A stretch of DNA of 64,000 nucleotides from Nitrincola tibetensis. Its GTDB lineage: Bacteria; Pseudomonadota; Gammaproteobacteria; Pseudomonadales; Balneatricaceae. The notes under the pieces were generated by a model that was not told where the DNA came from, did not search any database, and worked only from the letters and a program-made list of their open reading frames with translations. Both the position numbers and the translations under genes were made by a program. Positions 9,421 through 19,805 of the stretch are shown here, piece after piece; the first letter of the stretch is position 1; each line of letters opens with the position of its first letter. The stretch spans positions 124,001 to 188,000 of the forward strand of contig NZ_QKRX01000005.1 in NCBI RefSeq assembly GCF_003284585.1. Reading direction: 5' to 3'.

Positions 9421-9962
9421 CAGGCTTCTCCTTGATTGACAGATTCGAGTTGCTCAATGGTTAGGTTATGGTTTGTAAATACGCAAATATCGCCGGCAAT
9501 GTGCAAACTTTTCTCGACGATTTCTCTAGCACTCAGTTCGGTGTTCTCAACGAGTGCACGTGCGGCGGCTAGTGCATAATTACCACCTGAGCCAATGGCA
9601 ACCACTCCGTCTTCAGGGTCAATGACATCGCCATTGCCTGAAATTAAAAAGGTTCGGTCTTTATTGGCGACAAGCATCAAGGCTTCAAGTCGTCTTAGAA
9701 CGCGATCGCTGCGCCATTCACGTGCTAGGTAGATAACCGCATTGACGATATTGCCTTGATGTTTGTCGAGCTGTTGCTCGAATAAATCTCTAAGGGTGAT
9801 GGCGTCGGCCGTTCCGCCAGCAAATCCGGTGATGACTTGGTGTTTAGCAAGGACATTTACTTTTTTAGCTGTCCCTTTCATAACGGTGTTGCCCAGTGAA
9901 ACTTGGCCATCACCCCCAACTACCACTTGGTTGCCACGACGTACCGAAACGATTGTTGTCAT
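9420..9962 (-). CDS. hslV: HslV (ClpQ) peptidase subunit
   Basis: A 180-residue N-terminal-nucleophile threonine peptidase. The start at 9962 gives MTTIVSVRR; after Met removal Thr1 is the catalytic nucleophile, so the five-codon longer frame (MGFFN) cannot be right. The conserved GGDGQVSLG and the GFAGGTADA stretches are present. It is first in the hslVU operon. A heat-shock-like promoter and an inverted repeat lie directly upstream (see separate entries). Confidence 0.96.
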   Translation of the reverse strand: MTTIVSVRRGNQVVVGGDGQVSLGNTVMKGTAKKVNVLAKHQVITGFAGGTADAITLRDLFEQQLDKHQGNIVNAVIYLAREWRSDRVLRRLEALMLVANKDRTFLISGNGDVIDPEDGVVAIGSGGNYALAAARALVENTELSAREIVEKSLHIAGDICVFTNHNLTIEQLESVNQGEA

Positions 9963-9965
9963 ATT

Positions 9966-10020
9966 AAAAAATCCCATTGCGCTTCAATTCATCATGATAT
10001 GGATGCGTAATGGGATTTTT
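9966..10020. repeat. Bidirectional hairpin abutting the hslV start codon
   Basis: The arms AAAAATCCCATT and AATGGGATTTTT (with further GCG/CGC pairing) enclose about 26 nt. The structure has an A-run on one side and a T-run on the other, which is terminator-like on both strands. The arm near hslV includes the GGGAT that would serve as ribosome site for the ATG at 9962. In read-through RNA from the SPOR gene it could terminate transcription or mask translation. Confidence 0.6.
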
Positions 10021-10024
10021 CAAG
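9997..10024 (-). promoter_or_regulatory. Candidate sigma-32 (heat-shock) promoter for hslVU
   Basis: On the minus strand, CTTGAAA (10024-10018) is followed after 13 nt by ATCCATAT (10004-9997). The RpoH consensus is CTTGAAA and CCCCATnT with similar spacing, so the -35 is perfect and the -10 matches 6 of 8. Transcription would start near 9990, leaving a roughly 30-nt leader before the hslV ATG. Confidence 0.5.
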
Positions 10025-10067
10025 GGTTAGGCGCCTGAGCGTTACGAAAAAACGCTCAAACGGTCGA

Positions 10068-10778
10068 TTAGTTGAGTGGAATGGGCATGGGGGTGATGCC
10101 GAGGCTTGTTAACTGGTTGCGAGCACTGTTGAGCTCCGAGCGATTATTGAAGGGGCCGGTGCGTACTCGATACCAGATGCCGTTCTCACCATCAACACGT
10201 GATGTATGAACATTCGGTAGACCTGATAGCAGTAACTGTGCACGCATGCGCTCAGCATCAGTTTCTGAACGGAAGGAGCCTGCTTGTAATAGAAAGCGTT
10301 CCTGAATAGCGCCTGGTGCATTGGCATTACGAGGTGTTGACCGATACACATTCTGCGGCGCTTGAACTTCACTTCTGGGTAGAATGTCATAAAAATCAAA
10401 TCGATTTTCACGAACATCAGGTATAGGGTCAGCTTCCGGCTCTGCTGGCTCAGGCAGAACTGCAACGGGTGCGGTCGTTGCAGGTGCAGCCTGAGTGGGG
10501 GTAGGAAGCGCAGAGACAGGCGGTTGCTTTGGCGCTGGCTGTTTAATTCTAGCGTCAGGATGTTCGGCTTGAAGCAACACGTAAAGCAGAGTGCCAAGTC
10601 CACCTAGCGCCAGCAGAGTCAATAAGGGACGTTTGTACGACCCTTTTGCTGACGGCGCTGACGGTTTTTTTTTGCTCGGCTTAGTGGCCGCCATGGGAGG
10701 GGGGCTTTTGGGACGAGCGGGTGCACGACTGGCCGAGCTATTACTGCGACGCTTTTGAGCGAAATCCTGCCTAGCCAT
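10068..10778 (-). CDS. SPOR-domain, FtsN-like cell-division protein
   Basis: A 236-residue bitopic membrane protein. It has a basic, Ser/Pro-rich cytoplasmic N-terminus (1-48), one membrane helix (about 49-69, LLTLLALGGLGTLLYVLL), a Pro/Ala-rich periplasmic linker (75-120), and a C-terminal SPOR domain (about 155-236, LLQAGSFRSETDAERMRAQL). SPOR domains bind denuded peptidoglycan at the septum. The gene starts 3 bp after the argS stop, and argS-SPOR-hslV is the order in which ftsN-like genes are found in related bacteria. Whether it is the essential FtsN or a paralogue cannot be told here. Confidence 0.8.
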   Translation of the reverse strand: MARQDFAQKRRSNSSASRAPARPKSPPPMAATKPSKKKPSAPSAKGSYKRPLLTLLALGGLGTLLYVLLQAEHPDARIKQPAPKQPPVSALPTPTQAAPATTAPVAVLPEPAEPEADPIPDVRENRFDFYDILPRSEVQAPQNVYRSTPRNANAPGAIQERFLLQAGSFRSETDAERMRAQLLLSGLPNVHTSRVDGENGIWYRVRTGPFNNRSELNSARNQLTSLGITPMPIPLN

Positions 10779-10781
10779 AAT

Positions 10782-12542
10782 TTACATTTGCTCCGGAGCC
10801 GAAACACCCAGTAAGTTAAGACCGTTTGCCAATACCTGTCGAACGGCGACACTTAGGGTGAGTCGAGCATTTCTCAATGCAACATCGTCAATGATCATTT
10901 TGTGGCCATTATACCAAGTATGGTAATCGCTGGCTAAATCGCGCAAATAGTTGGCGAGAACATGAGGCTCAAAGTTTAACGCTGCGTTGCGAAGCACTTC
11001 TGGATATTTGGTCAGTTGTGTAATCAGATCTTTTTCTGTTTCGCTATCAAGACGACTAAGCTCAGCTACGCCTTGCGCCTGATCCCAACTCATACTTTCG
11101 TCTTCTAGTTTTCTGAGTACGGAGCAAACACGCGCATGCGCATATTGGATGTAGTACACAGGGTTATCTTTTGACTCTGATTTTGCCAACTCTAAATCAA
11201 AGTCCATGTGCTGTTCGGCCTTGCGAGTGACGTAGAAAAAGCGGCAGGCATCGCTGCCAACTTCATCGCGTAATTCGCGTAATGTAACAAATGATCCTGA
11301 ACGTGTGGACATTTGTACGCGCTCTTCACCGCGGTAGAGAATAGCAAACTGGACGAGGCGAACCACTAAATTGTCTGGGTTGTAGCCAAGCGCTTGAATC
11401 GCTGCTTTCACACGTGTGATGTAACCATGGTGGTCGGCACCCCAAATGTTGACGACTTGATCGAAACCACGATCAAATTTATTCATGTGGTACGCAATAT
11501 CAGACGCGAAATAGGTGGTTTGACCGTTGGCACGTTTTACAACGCGATCTTTATCATCGCCAAAGGCGGTTGATCTAAACCAAATATTGCCTTCAGCTTC
11601 ATAAAGGTGGCCTTTTTCCTGAAGAATGTTTAAAGCAACATCGACATCGCCGCTGTGGGTTAACGAACGCTCTGAGAACCAGACTTGGTAATTAATGCCA
11701 AACTCACTCAGGTCTTCACGAATATCACCAAGAATCGACTCTAAGCCCGCACGGAAAATGACTTCGTAGCCCTCATCGCCTAGCAGTTCCTTAGCGCGAT
11801 CAATCAGGGCATCGATATAGATGTCTTTATCGCCACCCTCAGGCTCATCAGCAGGAAGGTTGTCAAACACTTGCGCGTGGGTGCGTAAAAAGCGATTGCC
11901 ATGCTCTTGCTGCAATACATGCGCTATATCACGAATATAGTGTCCCTGGTAGGCATTGGTCGGGAAGACCAAATCCATGTCAAGGTCTTCTAAATAGCGT
12001 AACCATACGCTGGCCGCTAAGATATTCATCTGGCGACCGGCATCGTTGACGTAATACTCACGCTCAACTTCAAGGCCCGCGGCTTCAAGCAAATCAGCAA
12101 CGCTGGCACCATACGCTGCCCCACGTCCATGACCGACGTGCAAGGGTCCCGTTGGGTTTGCTGAGACAAACTCTACTTGTACACGTGTGCCAGAATTGGC
12201 GGGTGCACGTCCAAATTCAGTGCCTTCGGCTAGGATTTTTTCAACGACCGAATAAATAGAGGACTGATTGATGAAAAAGTTAATAAAACCAGGGCCTGCG
12301 ATCTCGGTTCGAACGACCTGATCTGATTGAGGGAGCGCCGCGCAGATTTTTTCAGCCAGTTGTCGAGGGTTGCATCGCGCCGCTTTTGCCAGAGTTAATG
12401 CAACATTGCTGGCGAGATCGCCATGGGCTTTGTCGCGTGTATTTTCAATATGAATACTGGCGCTGGTGTCGGCGGGTAAGGTCCCCTCTGAGATCAGGTT
12501 TGTCAACGCTGATTGAATAAGATCTGCTATATGCTCTTTCAT
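10782..12542 (-). CDS. argS: Arginyl-tRNA synthetase
   Basis: A 586-residue class I aminoacyl-tRNA synthetase. An N-terminal additional domain (about 1-85) precedes the catalytic core with the HIGH-type motif HVGHGRG in [15 protein letters not shown]. The region VQMSTRSG takes the place of KMSKS, and the C-terminal DALR anticodon-binding domain (about 460-586) follows. The gene is upstream of the SPOR gene (3-bp gap), so transcripts probably continue into it. Essential housekeeping function, no anomalies seen. Confidence 0.96.
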   Translation of the reverse strand: MKEHIADLIQSALTNLISEGTLPADTSASIHIENTRDKAHGDLASNVALTLAKAARCNPRQLAEKICAALPQSDQVVRTEIAGPGFINFFINQSSIYSVVEKILAEGTEFGRAPANSGTRVQVEFVSANPTGPLHVGHGRGAAYGASVADLLEAAGLEVEREYYVNDAGRQMNILAASVWLRYLEDLDMDLVFPTNAYQGHYIRDIAHVLQQEHGNRFLRTHAQVFDNLPADEPEGGDKDIYIDALIDRAKELLGDEGYEVIFRAGLESILGDIREDLSEFGINYQVWFSERSLTHSGDVDVALNILQEKGHLYEAEGNIWFRSTAFGDDKDRVVKRANGQTTYFASDIAYHMNKFDRGFDQVVNIWGADHHGYITRVKAAIQALGYNPDNLVVRLVQFAILYRGEERVQMSTRSGSFVTLRELRDEVGSDACRFFYVTRKAEQHMDFDLELAKSESKDNPVYYIQYAHARVCSVLRKLEDESMSWDQAQGVAELSRLDSETEKDLITQLTKYPEVLRNAALNFEPHVLANYLRDLASDYHTWYNGHKMIIDDVALRNARLTLSVAVRQVLANGLNLLGVSAPEQM

Positions 12543-12641
12543 TAGATTACCGTTGGGTGAAAAAGATGCGCTTGCCGGCGCGACCGGAATACTTACTAAC
12601 CCGCTATTATAATTCGTCTAGGCCCTAGAATGCCAATCTCA

Positions 12642-14858
12642 TCAATAACTATCGATAGGATCTACATCAATTGACCATCTGACTTTATTTTTCATGGGGT
12701 TATGTTCAACTTCTTGCATGATCATGCGCAATAGTGTGTGTAAATGTCGACGCTCTCGACCCTGAATCAGCATTTGCGAGCGAAAAAGCCCCGCACGCTT
12801 TTCCATAGGTGATGGAAAAGGTCCCGACCAGTGGTTACCAGGAGGGAGCGATAAGTGTGTCTCAATGGCTTCCCGAATCGAGCGTAAAAAAGCTTCGGCC
12901 CAGCCTTGACGACTGGCTTCTGCACGAATCAGAGCATGATGATGAAAAGGTGGGAGTCCTGCCCCTTGGCGTAAAACGAGCTCGCTTTTCGCAAAGGCCT
13001 CATAACCCTGAGTGACAAGTGCGGCCAACATTGGATGATCAGGGTGGTGGGTTTGCAGGAGTACCTCGCCGGAAAGTTCGGCGCGTCCCGCCCGTCCGGC
13101 TACTTGCAGAATCAACTGGGCTGTTTTCTCCATGCCACGAAAATCAGCACTGAAGAGCCCGGCATCCGCATCGAGTACGGCCACCAGCGTAACTCTAGGA
13201 AAATGATGCCCCTTTGCCAACATCTGTGTCCCAATCATGATGCAGGGTTGGCCTGTGTGAATTTGCTTCATCATGTTTTCTAAGGCGTGTTTGCGTGAAG
13301 TGCTGTCGCGGTCAATTCGCAGCACAGGTATGTTCGGGAAAAGGGATTTTAGTTGCTCTTCTGTGCGTTCAGTTCCGGCACCTGATGGCCTTAAATCCTC
13401 GCTGTGGCACTGATGGCAGCGCTTGGGAATAGGGGTTTGACGGTCACAATGATGACAATGCATATGGGCTGGTGAGCGATGCAATGTCATGCGAGCATCA
13501 CAGCGGGTGCATTCATTTACTGCACCACAATCATGGCAAATCAGGGATGGTGAAAAGCCACGGCGGTTAAGAAAAATCAGGACTTGCGTCTGCGCCGATA
13601 AATGCTGGCGTATATGATGGATTAACTCAGGAGCCATTCCGGCCTGCAATGCCTCACCGCGAATATCTAAAAATTTGAACTTAGGGGCACTGGCATTGCC
13701 CGCACGTTGGCGAAGATGCAAATGCTGGTAGCGACCATCAAGAGCATTGTGCAGGCTTTCAAGAGAAGGCGTAGCGGTTGTGAGCAGCAGTGGAATGTCC
13801 TCTTTCTTCGCCCTTAATACCGCTAGATCACGGGCATGATAACGAAACCCCTCTTGTTGCTTAAAAGAAGGGTCATGTTCTTCATCGACGATGATGATAC
13901 CGGGGTTCTTCATCGGTGTGAAAATCGCGGATCGAGTGCCGATTAAAATGCGTGCGCTCCCATCCCTGGCCATTAACCAAGCGTCCAGTCGTTGTCGATC
14001 CGTGAGCCCTGAATGAAGTGCCATAACAGGCACCTGAAAGCGCGCTTTAAAACGACTCAACGTTTGAGGGGTTAAGCCGATCTCAGGCACCAAAATGAGC
14101 GCTTGTTTCCCAACTTTTAAAATGGCCTCTATCGCTTGTAAATAGACCTCTGTTTTACCGGACCCAGTAATTCCTTCTAACAACAGGGTATGAAAATGAG
14201 AAGGGTTGAGAAGGCTGTAGAGAGCAGAGGCTTGTTCTTCATTGAGCGTTAAGGGCGCTTCCTTAAGAATCGTTTCGGAGCCTGTTGCAAATTGATAGGG
14301 TCTTGGATGGCTGGCAAAGGATTCAGCCAAGTGTTTATCCGCAAGGGCTTTAAGCAGAGGTGTGGAAAATCCCTCAATTTTTATGGCTTCGGTACTAACC
14401 CCTTGTGGGTTACGCAGCAGGAGTTCTAAGAGTTCTCGCTGACGTTTGGCACTGGTGGCCAATGAGCTGAGTGTCGCATGGGCTGTGGCACGCCACAGTG
14501 TTGCATGGGCAAAGGTTGGCTCCTGTCCTTTTCGTAATAAAACTGGGAGTGCTTGCTGCAGGGCTTCACCCTCGGGGTAAAAGTAGTAATGCGCTGCCCA
14601 GCGAGCTAGCCAGAACTGAGTGGCATCCAAAACAGGGTCTGCATCTAAGAGCATCAAGGCGGTTTTAAGCTGTTTGCTGGAATAGTCTGAATGCACATCG
14701 GTATCGATAACAATGCCGATAATTTCCCTAGATCCAAACGGAACTTTGATGCGCATGCCTGGCTTGGCTAACCCTTCTAGCTCGACTGGACACAGATAGT
14801 CAAAAAGCTTGTGAAGGGGAGATGGAATAGCAACTCGTAGAATCACGTAAAAAACCAT
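12642..14858 (-). CDS. priA: Primosomal protein N' (PriA helicase)
   Basis: A 738-residue replication-restart helicase. It contains the 3'-DNA-binding domain at the N-terminus (AIPSPLHKLFDYL), Walker A GITGSGKTEVYL, DEEH box in IIVDEEHDPSF, a paired zinc-binding insertion with eight cysteines (CHDCGAVNECTRC ... CHHCDRQTPIPKRCHQC), and helicase motifs V/VI (IGTQMLAKGHHF, QVAGRAGR). The start is uncertain: an ATG at 14876 adds six residues, and a GTG shortly inside would also fit. It is divergent from rpmE, the usual gammaproteobacterial arrangement. Confidence 0.95.
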   Translation of the reverse strand: MVFYVILRVAIPSPLHKLFDYLCPVELEGLAKPGMRIKVPFGSREIIGIVIDTDVHSDYSSKQLKTALMLLDADPVLDATQFWLARWAAHYYFYPEGEALQQALPVLLRKGQEPTFAHATLWRATAHATLSSLATSAKRQRELLELLLRNPQGVSTEAIKIEGFSTPLLKALADKHLAESFASHPRPYQFATGSETILKEAPLTLNEEQASALYSLLNPSHFHTLLLEGITGSGKTEVYLQAIEAILKVGKQALILVPEIGLTPQTLSRFKARFQVPVMALHSGLTDRQRLDAWLMARDGSARILIGTRSAIFTPMKNPGIIIVDEEHDPSFKQQEGFRYHARDLAVLRAKKEDIPLLLTTATPSLESLHNALDGRYQHLHLRQRAGNASAPKFKFLDIRGEALQAGMAPELIHHIRQHLSAQTQVLIFLNRRGFSPSLICHDCGAVNECTRCDARMTLHRSPAHMHCHHCDRQTPIPKRCHQCHSEDLRPSGAGTERTEEQLKSLFPNIPVLRIDRDSTSRKHALENMMKQIHTGQPCIMIGTQMLAKGHHFPRVTLVAVLDADAGLFSADFRGMEKTAQLILQVAGRAGRAELSGEVLLQTHHPDHPMLAALVTQGYEAFAKSELVLRQGAGLPPFHHHALIRAEASRQGWAEAFLRSIREAIETHLSLPPGNHWSGPFPSPMEKRAGLFRSQMLIQGRERRHLHTLLRMIMQEVEHNPMKNKVRWSIDVDPIDSY

Positions 14859-14922
14859 TAAGATCGATAATTGCATTACAGTCTAGAGGCTTTTGAAAAA
14901 GGGATAAACCCTGATTTTTTGC

Positions 14923-14951
14923 TTGCGAGAAAATAGGGGAGTCCGTATAAT
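14923..14951 (+). promoter_or_regulatory. Sigma-70 promoter of rpmE
   Basis: TTGCGA at 14923-14928 and a perfect TATAAT at 14946-14951 with 17-bp spacing. A start near 14958 would leave a leader of about 125 nt before rpmE. Confidence 0.7.
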
Positions 14952-14957
14952 TTGCGG

Positions 14958-15083
14958 CCTTGCTGAATATGTGGCTAGCGAAAGTCAATACTTTATGCTA
15001 TCCGACCCCGTTAGTGCGGTGCCTGGCAACAACGATTATGACCAGGTGGCGGCACACCCATAACTCTATTGAGGTTTTTTGAA
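14958..15083 (+). ncRNA. Structured rpmE (L31) mRNA leader, candidate
   Basis: The leader between the predicted start and the rpmE ATG contains a stem made of GTGC/GCAC (15014-15017, 15052-15055) and CCTGG/CCAGG (15022-15026, 15042-15046), separated by an internal loop, with a 15-nt apical loop. Ribosomal-protein leaders of rpmE that bind L31 have been proposed in gammaproteobacteria. I see a compatible hairpin but cannot score it against a covariance model. Confidence 0.4.
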
Positions 15084-15302
15084 ATGAAAGCTGGTATCCA
15101 CCCAAATTATGTCGATATAACTATCACCTGTTCTTGCGGTAACGTAATGCAGACCAAATCTACGTTAGGCCAGAGCGCTATGCTTGTCGACGTATGCAGC
15201 CAGTGTCACCCTTTCTACACTGGTAAGCAAAAAGAAGCTACCAGCGGTGGTCGTGTGGATCGCTTTAACAAGCGTTTCGGTGGCCGCTCTATCAGCAAAT
15301 AA
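15084..15302 (+). CDS. rpmE: 50S ribosomal protein L31, zinc-binding form
   Basis: A 72-residue protein beginning MKAGIHPNY; an in-frame ATG at 15069 is rejected because the family starts here and GAGG lies 8-13 nt upstream. Four cysteines (C16, C18, C37, C40 in CSCGN and CSQCHPFY) show the zinc-containing (C+) form that is used under zinc-replete conditions. A strong terminator follows. Confidence 0.96.
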   Translation: MKAGIHPNYVDITITCSCGNVMQTKSTLGQSAMLVDVCSQCHPFYTGKQKEATSGGRVDRFNKRFGGRSISK

Positions 15303-15326
15303 GCTAAGTATTAGGCTTGATTTGCT

Positions 15327-15355
15327 AAAAAAGCACTCTGTTGAGTGCTTTTTTT
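15327..15355 (+). terminator. Rho-independent terminator of rpmE
   Basis: AGCACTC / GAGTGCT stem with a 4-nt loop, flanked by an A-run upstream and seven T downstream, 25 bp after the rpmE stop. Confidence 0.9.
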
Positions 15356-15484
15356 ATGGAAAATTTTTCTAAGTTTTTGCTGTTTTCAAAGAAAGCCTTT
15401 CTTGTTTCTTTGCTAAATCTAGCGTTTCGTTAGGCGTATTAGCCTAAAGGCGTATTTTCTCTTAATGTCTTCTTAAATGAGCGG

Positions 15485-15513
15485 TTGTCGCATACAGGTG
15501 TTTTGGTTATGAT
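15485..15513 (+). promoter_or_regulatory. Sigma-70 promoter of the malic enzyme gene
   Basis: TTGTCG (15485-15490), 17-bp spacer, TATGAT (15508-15513). The predicted start is about 35 nt upstream of the ATG at 15555. Confidence 0.6.
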
Positions 15514-15554
15514 GCATGACCGTATAACTTCAACCTTTAGTTGGAAAAGCAACC

Positions 15555-16823
15555 ATGTCTCAAGATTTTAAACAAGCTGCTCTTGATTACCACGAGTTTC
15601 CTCGTCCAGGTAAGATCAGTATTGAACTCTCAACTTCGGCTGAGACCGCTAAAGATCTTGCACTGGCATACTCTCCGGGTGTGGCAGAGCCTGTACGTGC
15701 GATCGCAGCCGATCCTGAAGCCGCGTATCGTTACACAGCAAAGGGTAACTTGGTTGCCGTCATTTCCAATGGTACTGCTATTTTGGGCCTAGGTGACTTA
15801 GGTCCTTTAGCATCTAAACCTGTCATGGAAGGCAAAGCATTGCTGTTTAAGCGTTTCGCCAATATCGATTCTATCGATATTGAAGTTGACGCTGAAAGCC
15901 CACAAGCCTTTATCGATACAGTTGCACGTATTGCTGAAACCTTCGGCGGAATTAACTTGGAAGATATCAAAGCGCCTGAGTGCTTTGAAATTGAACGTAC
16001 CTTGATTGAGCGTTGCAATATTCCTGTTTTCCACGATGATCAGCATGGTACTGCGATTGTAACGGCTGCAGGCATGATTAATGCGCTTGAACTAGCAGGC
16101 AAGAAGCTTGAAGAAGCTTCAATTGTGTGTCTAGGTGCAGGCGCAGCAGCAAGTGCATGTATGAAGTTGCTCATCAACATGGGCGCGAAAGTCGAGAATA
16201 TTTACATGATCGATCGTAAGGGTGTGATCCACTCCGGTCGTGATGACCTGACTGCCGAAAAAGCGGCATTCGCAACTGAAACGGATAAGCGTACCCTTGA
16301 TGATGCCATTGATGGCGCTGATGTTTTCCTAGGTCTGTCTGGTCCAGACCTGCTGTCACCTGAACAGCTTAAGAAAATGGCGGCTAACCCCGTCGTATTC
16401 GCCTGTGCGAACCCAGATCCTGAAATCAGACCGGAAGTTGCGAATGCAGTCCGTGATGATGTGATTATGGCGACAGGTCGCTCTGACTTCCCGAACCAAG
16501 TAAATAACGTGTTGGGCTTCCCATTCATTTTCCGCGGTGCACTCGATGTTCGTGCGTCTGCGATTAATGAAGAGATGAAAGCAGCTGCAGTAAAAGCTTT
16601 AGCTGAATTGGCGCGTGAGCCAGTGACGCAAGAGGTTTTAATCGCTTATGGTTTAGAATCATTGGAATTCGGTCGTGAGTATATCCTGCCTAAAGCAACT
16701 GATTCGCGTTTGTTAGGCCGTATTTCTTATGCGGTTGCTCAAGCGGCGATTGACAGTGGTGTGGCGCGTTTACCTATGCCAGAGCATTACCCGATTCGTA
16801 GCAGCGCTGAACTAGCGAACTAA
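15555..16823 (+). CDS. maeB: Malic enzyme (malate dehydrogenase, oxaloacetate-decarboxylating)
   Basis: A 422-residue enzyme converting malate to pyruvate, CO2 and NAD(P)H. The N-terminal malic domain includes the conserved Tyr/Lys region YSPGVAEPV and the metal-binding VFHDDQHGTAIV. The Rossmann NAD(P) domain has VCLGAGAAASACMKLL. It lacks the C-terminal phosphotransacetylase-like domain of the long MaeB (about 760 residues), so it is the short form; cofactor preference cannot be read with certainty. Single-gene unit with its own promoter and a strong terminator. Confidence 0.92.
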   Translation: MSQDFKQAALDYHEFPRPGKISIELSTSAETAKDLALAYSPGVAEPVRAIAADPEAAYRYTAKGNLVAVISNGTAILGLGDLGPLASKPVMEGKALLFKRFANIDSIDIEVDAESPQAFIDTVARIAETFGGINLEDIKAPECFEIERTLIERCNIPVFHDDQHGTAIVTAAGMINALELAGKKLEEASIVCLGAGAAASACMKLLINMGAKVENIYMIDRKGVIHSGRDDLTAEKAAFATETDKRTLDDAIDGADVFLGLSGPDLLSPEQLKKMAANPVVFACANPDPEIRPEVANAVRDDVIMATGRSDFPNQVNNVLGFPFIFRGALDVRASAINEEMKAAAVKALAELAREPVTQEVLIAYGLESLEFGREYILPKATDSRLLGRISYAVAQAAIDSGVARLPMPEHYPIRSSAELAN

Positions 16824-16882
16824 TACAATTGTGTATCTAGCTAGATGTTCCTAGCTTTGAATATTATCGCTAGGAACGTCTG

Positions 16883-16940
16883 AAGCCGCTGTAACCCCAA
16901 TAAAGTATTGAACTTTTATGTGGGTTACAGCGGCTTTTTT
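16883..16940. terminator. Strong terminator between maeB and uvrA
   Basis: A perfect 15-bp stem (AAGCCGCTGTAACCC / GGGTTACAGCGGCTT) ends in six T on the plus strand. It terminates maeB and could also stop antisense transcription from uvrA. Confidence 0.9.
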
Positions 16941-16953
16941 ATTGTATGTAGCT

Positions 16954-16975
16954 TATTCGGGCGTTAGCCCGAATA
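16954..16975 (-). terminator. Hairpin directly after uvrA
   Basis: A perfect 9-bp stem (TATTCGGGC / GCCCGAATA) with a GTTA loop, 4 bp past the uvrA stop. It has no U-tract of its own; the maeB-uvrA terminator hairpin lies further on. Confidence 0.5.
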
Positions 16976-16979
16976 GTGC

Positions 16980-19805
16980 TTATCCAAGTAAAGGCTTGAG
17001 AAAACGCCCTGTGTGAGATAGCTTAACTTCTGCTACTTCTTCAGGTGTTCCTGCGGCAATGATTTGCCCTCCGCCCGTACCGCCCTCCGGTCCTAGGTCA
17101 ACAATCCAATCTGCCGTTTTAATGACATCAAGGTTGTGTTCAATCACCACGATGGTGTTGCCATGGTCGCGCAGTCGATACAAAACATTTAACAGCTGTT
17201 GAATATCGTAAAAGTGCAGGCCCGTTGTAGGTTCATCTAGAATATACAGAGTATTGCCGGTATCGCGTTTAGAGAGTTCTTTGGCAAGCTTTACGCGCTG
17301 GGCTTCACCGCCAGATAAGGTCGTTGCACTTTGTCCTAGCCGAATATAGCTCAACCCCACATCGATTAGGGTTTGTAACTTACGAGCAAGCGCTGGGATC
17401 GCGTCAAAGAACTCTCGTGCATCCTCCACGGTCATGTTCAATACTTCATCAATGGTTTTGCCTTTATAACGAACTTCAAGTGTTTCGCGGTTGTAGCGTT
17501 TTCCGTGGCAGACATCGCAGGGCACGAAAATATCGGGTAAGAAATGCATTTCGACCTTAATCACCCCATCGCCTTGACAGGCTTCGCAGCGACCGCCTTT
17601 GACGTTAAAACTAAAGCGTCCGGGTTTATAGCCACGTGATCGAGCTTCTTGAGTGCCTGCAAACAGGTCGCGAATGGTGGTGAAAATTCCCGTATAGGTT
17701 GCTGGGTTTGAACGCGGAGTACGGCCTATCGGACTTTGGTCAATATCGATGACTTTATCAAAGTGTGAAAGGCCCTCAATGGAGTCGTATTCAGATGCTT
17801 CTAGAGTCGTGGCGTGATTTAATTCAGTCGCTGTGATTGGGTAAAGCGTACTGTTAATCAACGTTGATTTGCCAGAGCCCGATACGCCGGTAACACAGGT
17901 CATCAAGCCGACTGGAATTTCCAAGGTCACATTTTTGAGGTTATTGCCACGCGCGCCTGATAGCCTAAGCACCTTATCAGGATTGAATGCGCCTCTTTCT
18001 GTTGGAACCGCGATTTTGCGAGTGCCCGAGAGGTATTGTCCGGTCATGGACTCTGCACATTGCATCACATCGGCTGGTGTTCCGGACGCAATGACTTGGC
18101 CACCATGGACACCTGCGCCAGGACCTATATCAATCACGTGATCGGCTAAGCGTATTGCATCTTCATCATGCTCGACGACAATGACGGTATTTCCTAAATC
18201 ACGTAAATGCCGAAGGGTATCCAAAAGGCGGTCATTGTCGCGCTGATGCAGGCCAATCGAGGGTTCGTCCAGAATATACATAACACCGACAAGGCCAGCG
18301 CCAATCTGGCTGGCCAAACGAATACGTTGAGCCTCGCCACCGGATAGGGTTTCTGCACTGCGATCAAGCGATAGATAATCCAACCCGACATTCACTAAAA
18401 ACGCCAGACGCAAGCGGATTTCTTTTAAGATCTTATCTGCGATTTCGCCTTGTTTACCAGAAAGGGTCAGTTGGTCAAAATAGGCTTTGCTGTCGCCAAT
18501 GGCAAGCTTAACAATATCCGGCAGCGTGCGTTCATCAATATAGACGTGCCGTGCTTCTTTTCGTAAGCGCGTACCCTGGCAACTAGGGCAGGGCTGCATG
18601 TTTAAATAGCGTGCCAAATCTTCGCGCACAACATCCGACTCAGTTTCTTTATATCGACGTTCGAGATTGTTTAAGACGCCTTCAAAGGGATGCTGTTTGC
18701 TAACAACGGTGCCGCGATCATTGGTGTAGCGAAATTCGATATTTTCCTGTCCGCTGCCATGCAAAATCACTTGTTGATGCTGTGCCGATAACGCTTCGAA
18801 GGGCGTGTCCATATCGAAACCATAGTGCTGTGCAACGGCTTGCAGTTGTTGAAAGTAATACAAGCTGCGCCTATCCCAGCCACGTATGGCTCCTTGAGAT
18901 AAGTTAAGTGTCGCATCCTGAACCACTTTTGCTGGATCGAAAAACTGTTTAACCCCTAAGCCATCGCAGCTCGGACAAGCACCATGAGGGTTGTTGAAGG
19001 AGAACATGCGCGGTTCAAGTTCTTGAATACTGTAACCACATTCAGGGCAGGCAAAGCGAGCCGAGAAAATCAGTTCTTCTTTTCCTTCTTCATCCATCCA
19101 AGCAATACGTGCGATACCATCTGTTAGCTGAATAGCCGTTTCAAAGGATTCGGCAAGGCGTGTTTGCAGATCTGCACGTACTTTGAAGCGATCAATGACC
19201 ACCTCAATCGTATGTTTTTTGTTTTTTTCTAAATCAGGGGCTGTGTCTAAATCGACGACGATACCGTTAATTCGTGCCCTGACAAACCCTTGGGCTTTAA
19301 GCTCGCTGAGCGTATGTAGATGTTCACCTTTACGTCCCTGAACAACAGGCGCAAGTAACATTAGCTTGCTGCCTTCAGGAAGGGTTAATACTTGATCCAC
19401 CATTTGTGAAATGGTTTGAGCGGCCAATGGCAAATCATGATCGGGGCAGCGAGGCTCGCCAGCACGGGCAAAGAGTAGGCGTAAATAGTCGTAAATTTCC
19501 GTGATGGTGCCCACCGTTGAGCGTGGGTTATGAGACGTGGACTTTTGCTCAATCGAAATAGCAGGCGACAGCCCTTCGATATGATCCACATCTGGTTTTT
19601 CCATCATGGATAGGAATTGGCGGGCGTAGGTTGAAAGTGATTCGACATAACGCCGCTGCCCTTCTGCATACAGGGTATCGAAGGCTAATGAGGATTTTCC
19701 TGAACCAGATAATCCTGTGATGACGATGAGCTTGTCACGCGGAATGTCTAGGTCGATATTCTTCAGGTTATGCGTGCGCGCGCCTCTGACCAGTATTTTA
19801 TCCAT
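16980..19805 (-). CDS. uvrA: UvrA, excinuclease ABC subunit A
   Basis: A 941-residue DNA-damage recognition ATPase. Two ABC modules are visible (Walker [14 protein letters not shown] near residue 30 and [12 protein letters not shown] in the second half; signatures LSGGEAQRI and LSGGEAQRV). It also has the zinc-binding cysteine sets CPECGY...CPSC and CEACQGDG...CDVCHGKRY. The start at 19805 ([14 protein letters not shown]) matches the family; the 11 extra upstream codons are not family-like. It is divergent from ssb as in many proteobacteria. I see no LexA-type CTGT-N8-ACAG box in the shared 150-bp gap. Confidence 0.97.
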   Translation of the reverse strand: MDKILVRGARTHNLKNIDLDIPRDKLIVITGLSGSGKSSLAFDTLYAEGQRRYVESLSTYARQFLSMMEKPDVDHIEGLSPAISIEQKSTSHNPRSTVGTITEIYDYLRLLFARAGEPRCPDHDLPLAAQTISQMVDQVLTLPEGSKLMLLAPVVQGRKGEHLHTLSELKAQGFVRARINGIVVDLDTAPDLEKNKKHTIEVVIDRFKVRADLQTRLAESFETAIQLTDGIARIAWMDEEGKEELIFSARFACPECGYSIQELEPRMFSFNNPHGACPSCDGLGVKQFFDPAKVVQDATLNLSQGAIRGWDRRSLYYFQQLQAVAQHYGFDMDTPFEALSAQHQQVILHGSGQENIEFRYTNDRGTVVSKQHPFEGVLNNLERRYKETESDVVREDLARYLNMQPCPSCQGTRLRKEARHVYIDERTLPDIVKLAIGDSKAYFDQLTLSGKQGEIADKILKEIRLRLAFLVNVGLDYLSLDRSAETLSGGEAQRIRLASQIGAGLVGVMYILDEPSIGLHQRDNDRLLDTLRHLRDLGNTVIVVEHDEDAIRLADHVIDIGPGAGVHGGQVIASGTPADVMQCAESMTGQYLSGTRKIAVPTERGAFNPDKVLRLSGARGNNLKNVTLEIPVGLMTCVTGVSGSGKSTLINSTLYPITATELNHATTLEASEYDSIEGLSHFDKVIDIDQSPIGRTPRSNPATYTGIFTTIRDLFAGTQEARSRGYKPGRFSFNVKGGRCEACQGDGVIKVEMHFLPDIFVPCDVCHGKRYNRETLEVRYKGKTIDEVLNMTVEDAREFFDAIPALARKLQTLIDVGLSYIRLGQSATTLSGGEAQRVKLAKELSKRDTGNTLYILDEPTTGLHFYDIQQLLNVLYRLRDHGNTIVVIEHNLDVIKTADWIVDLGPEGGTGGGQIIAAGTPEEVAEVKLSHTGRFLKPLLG

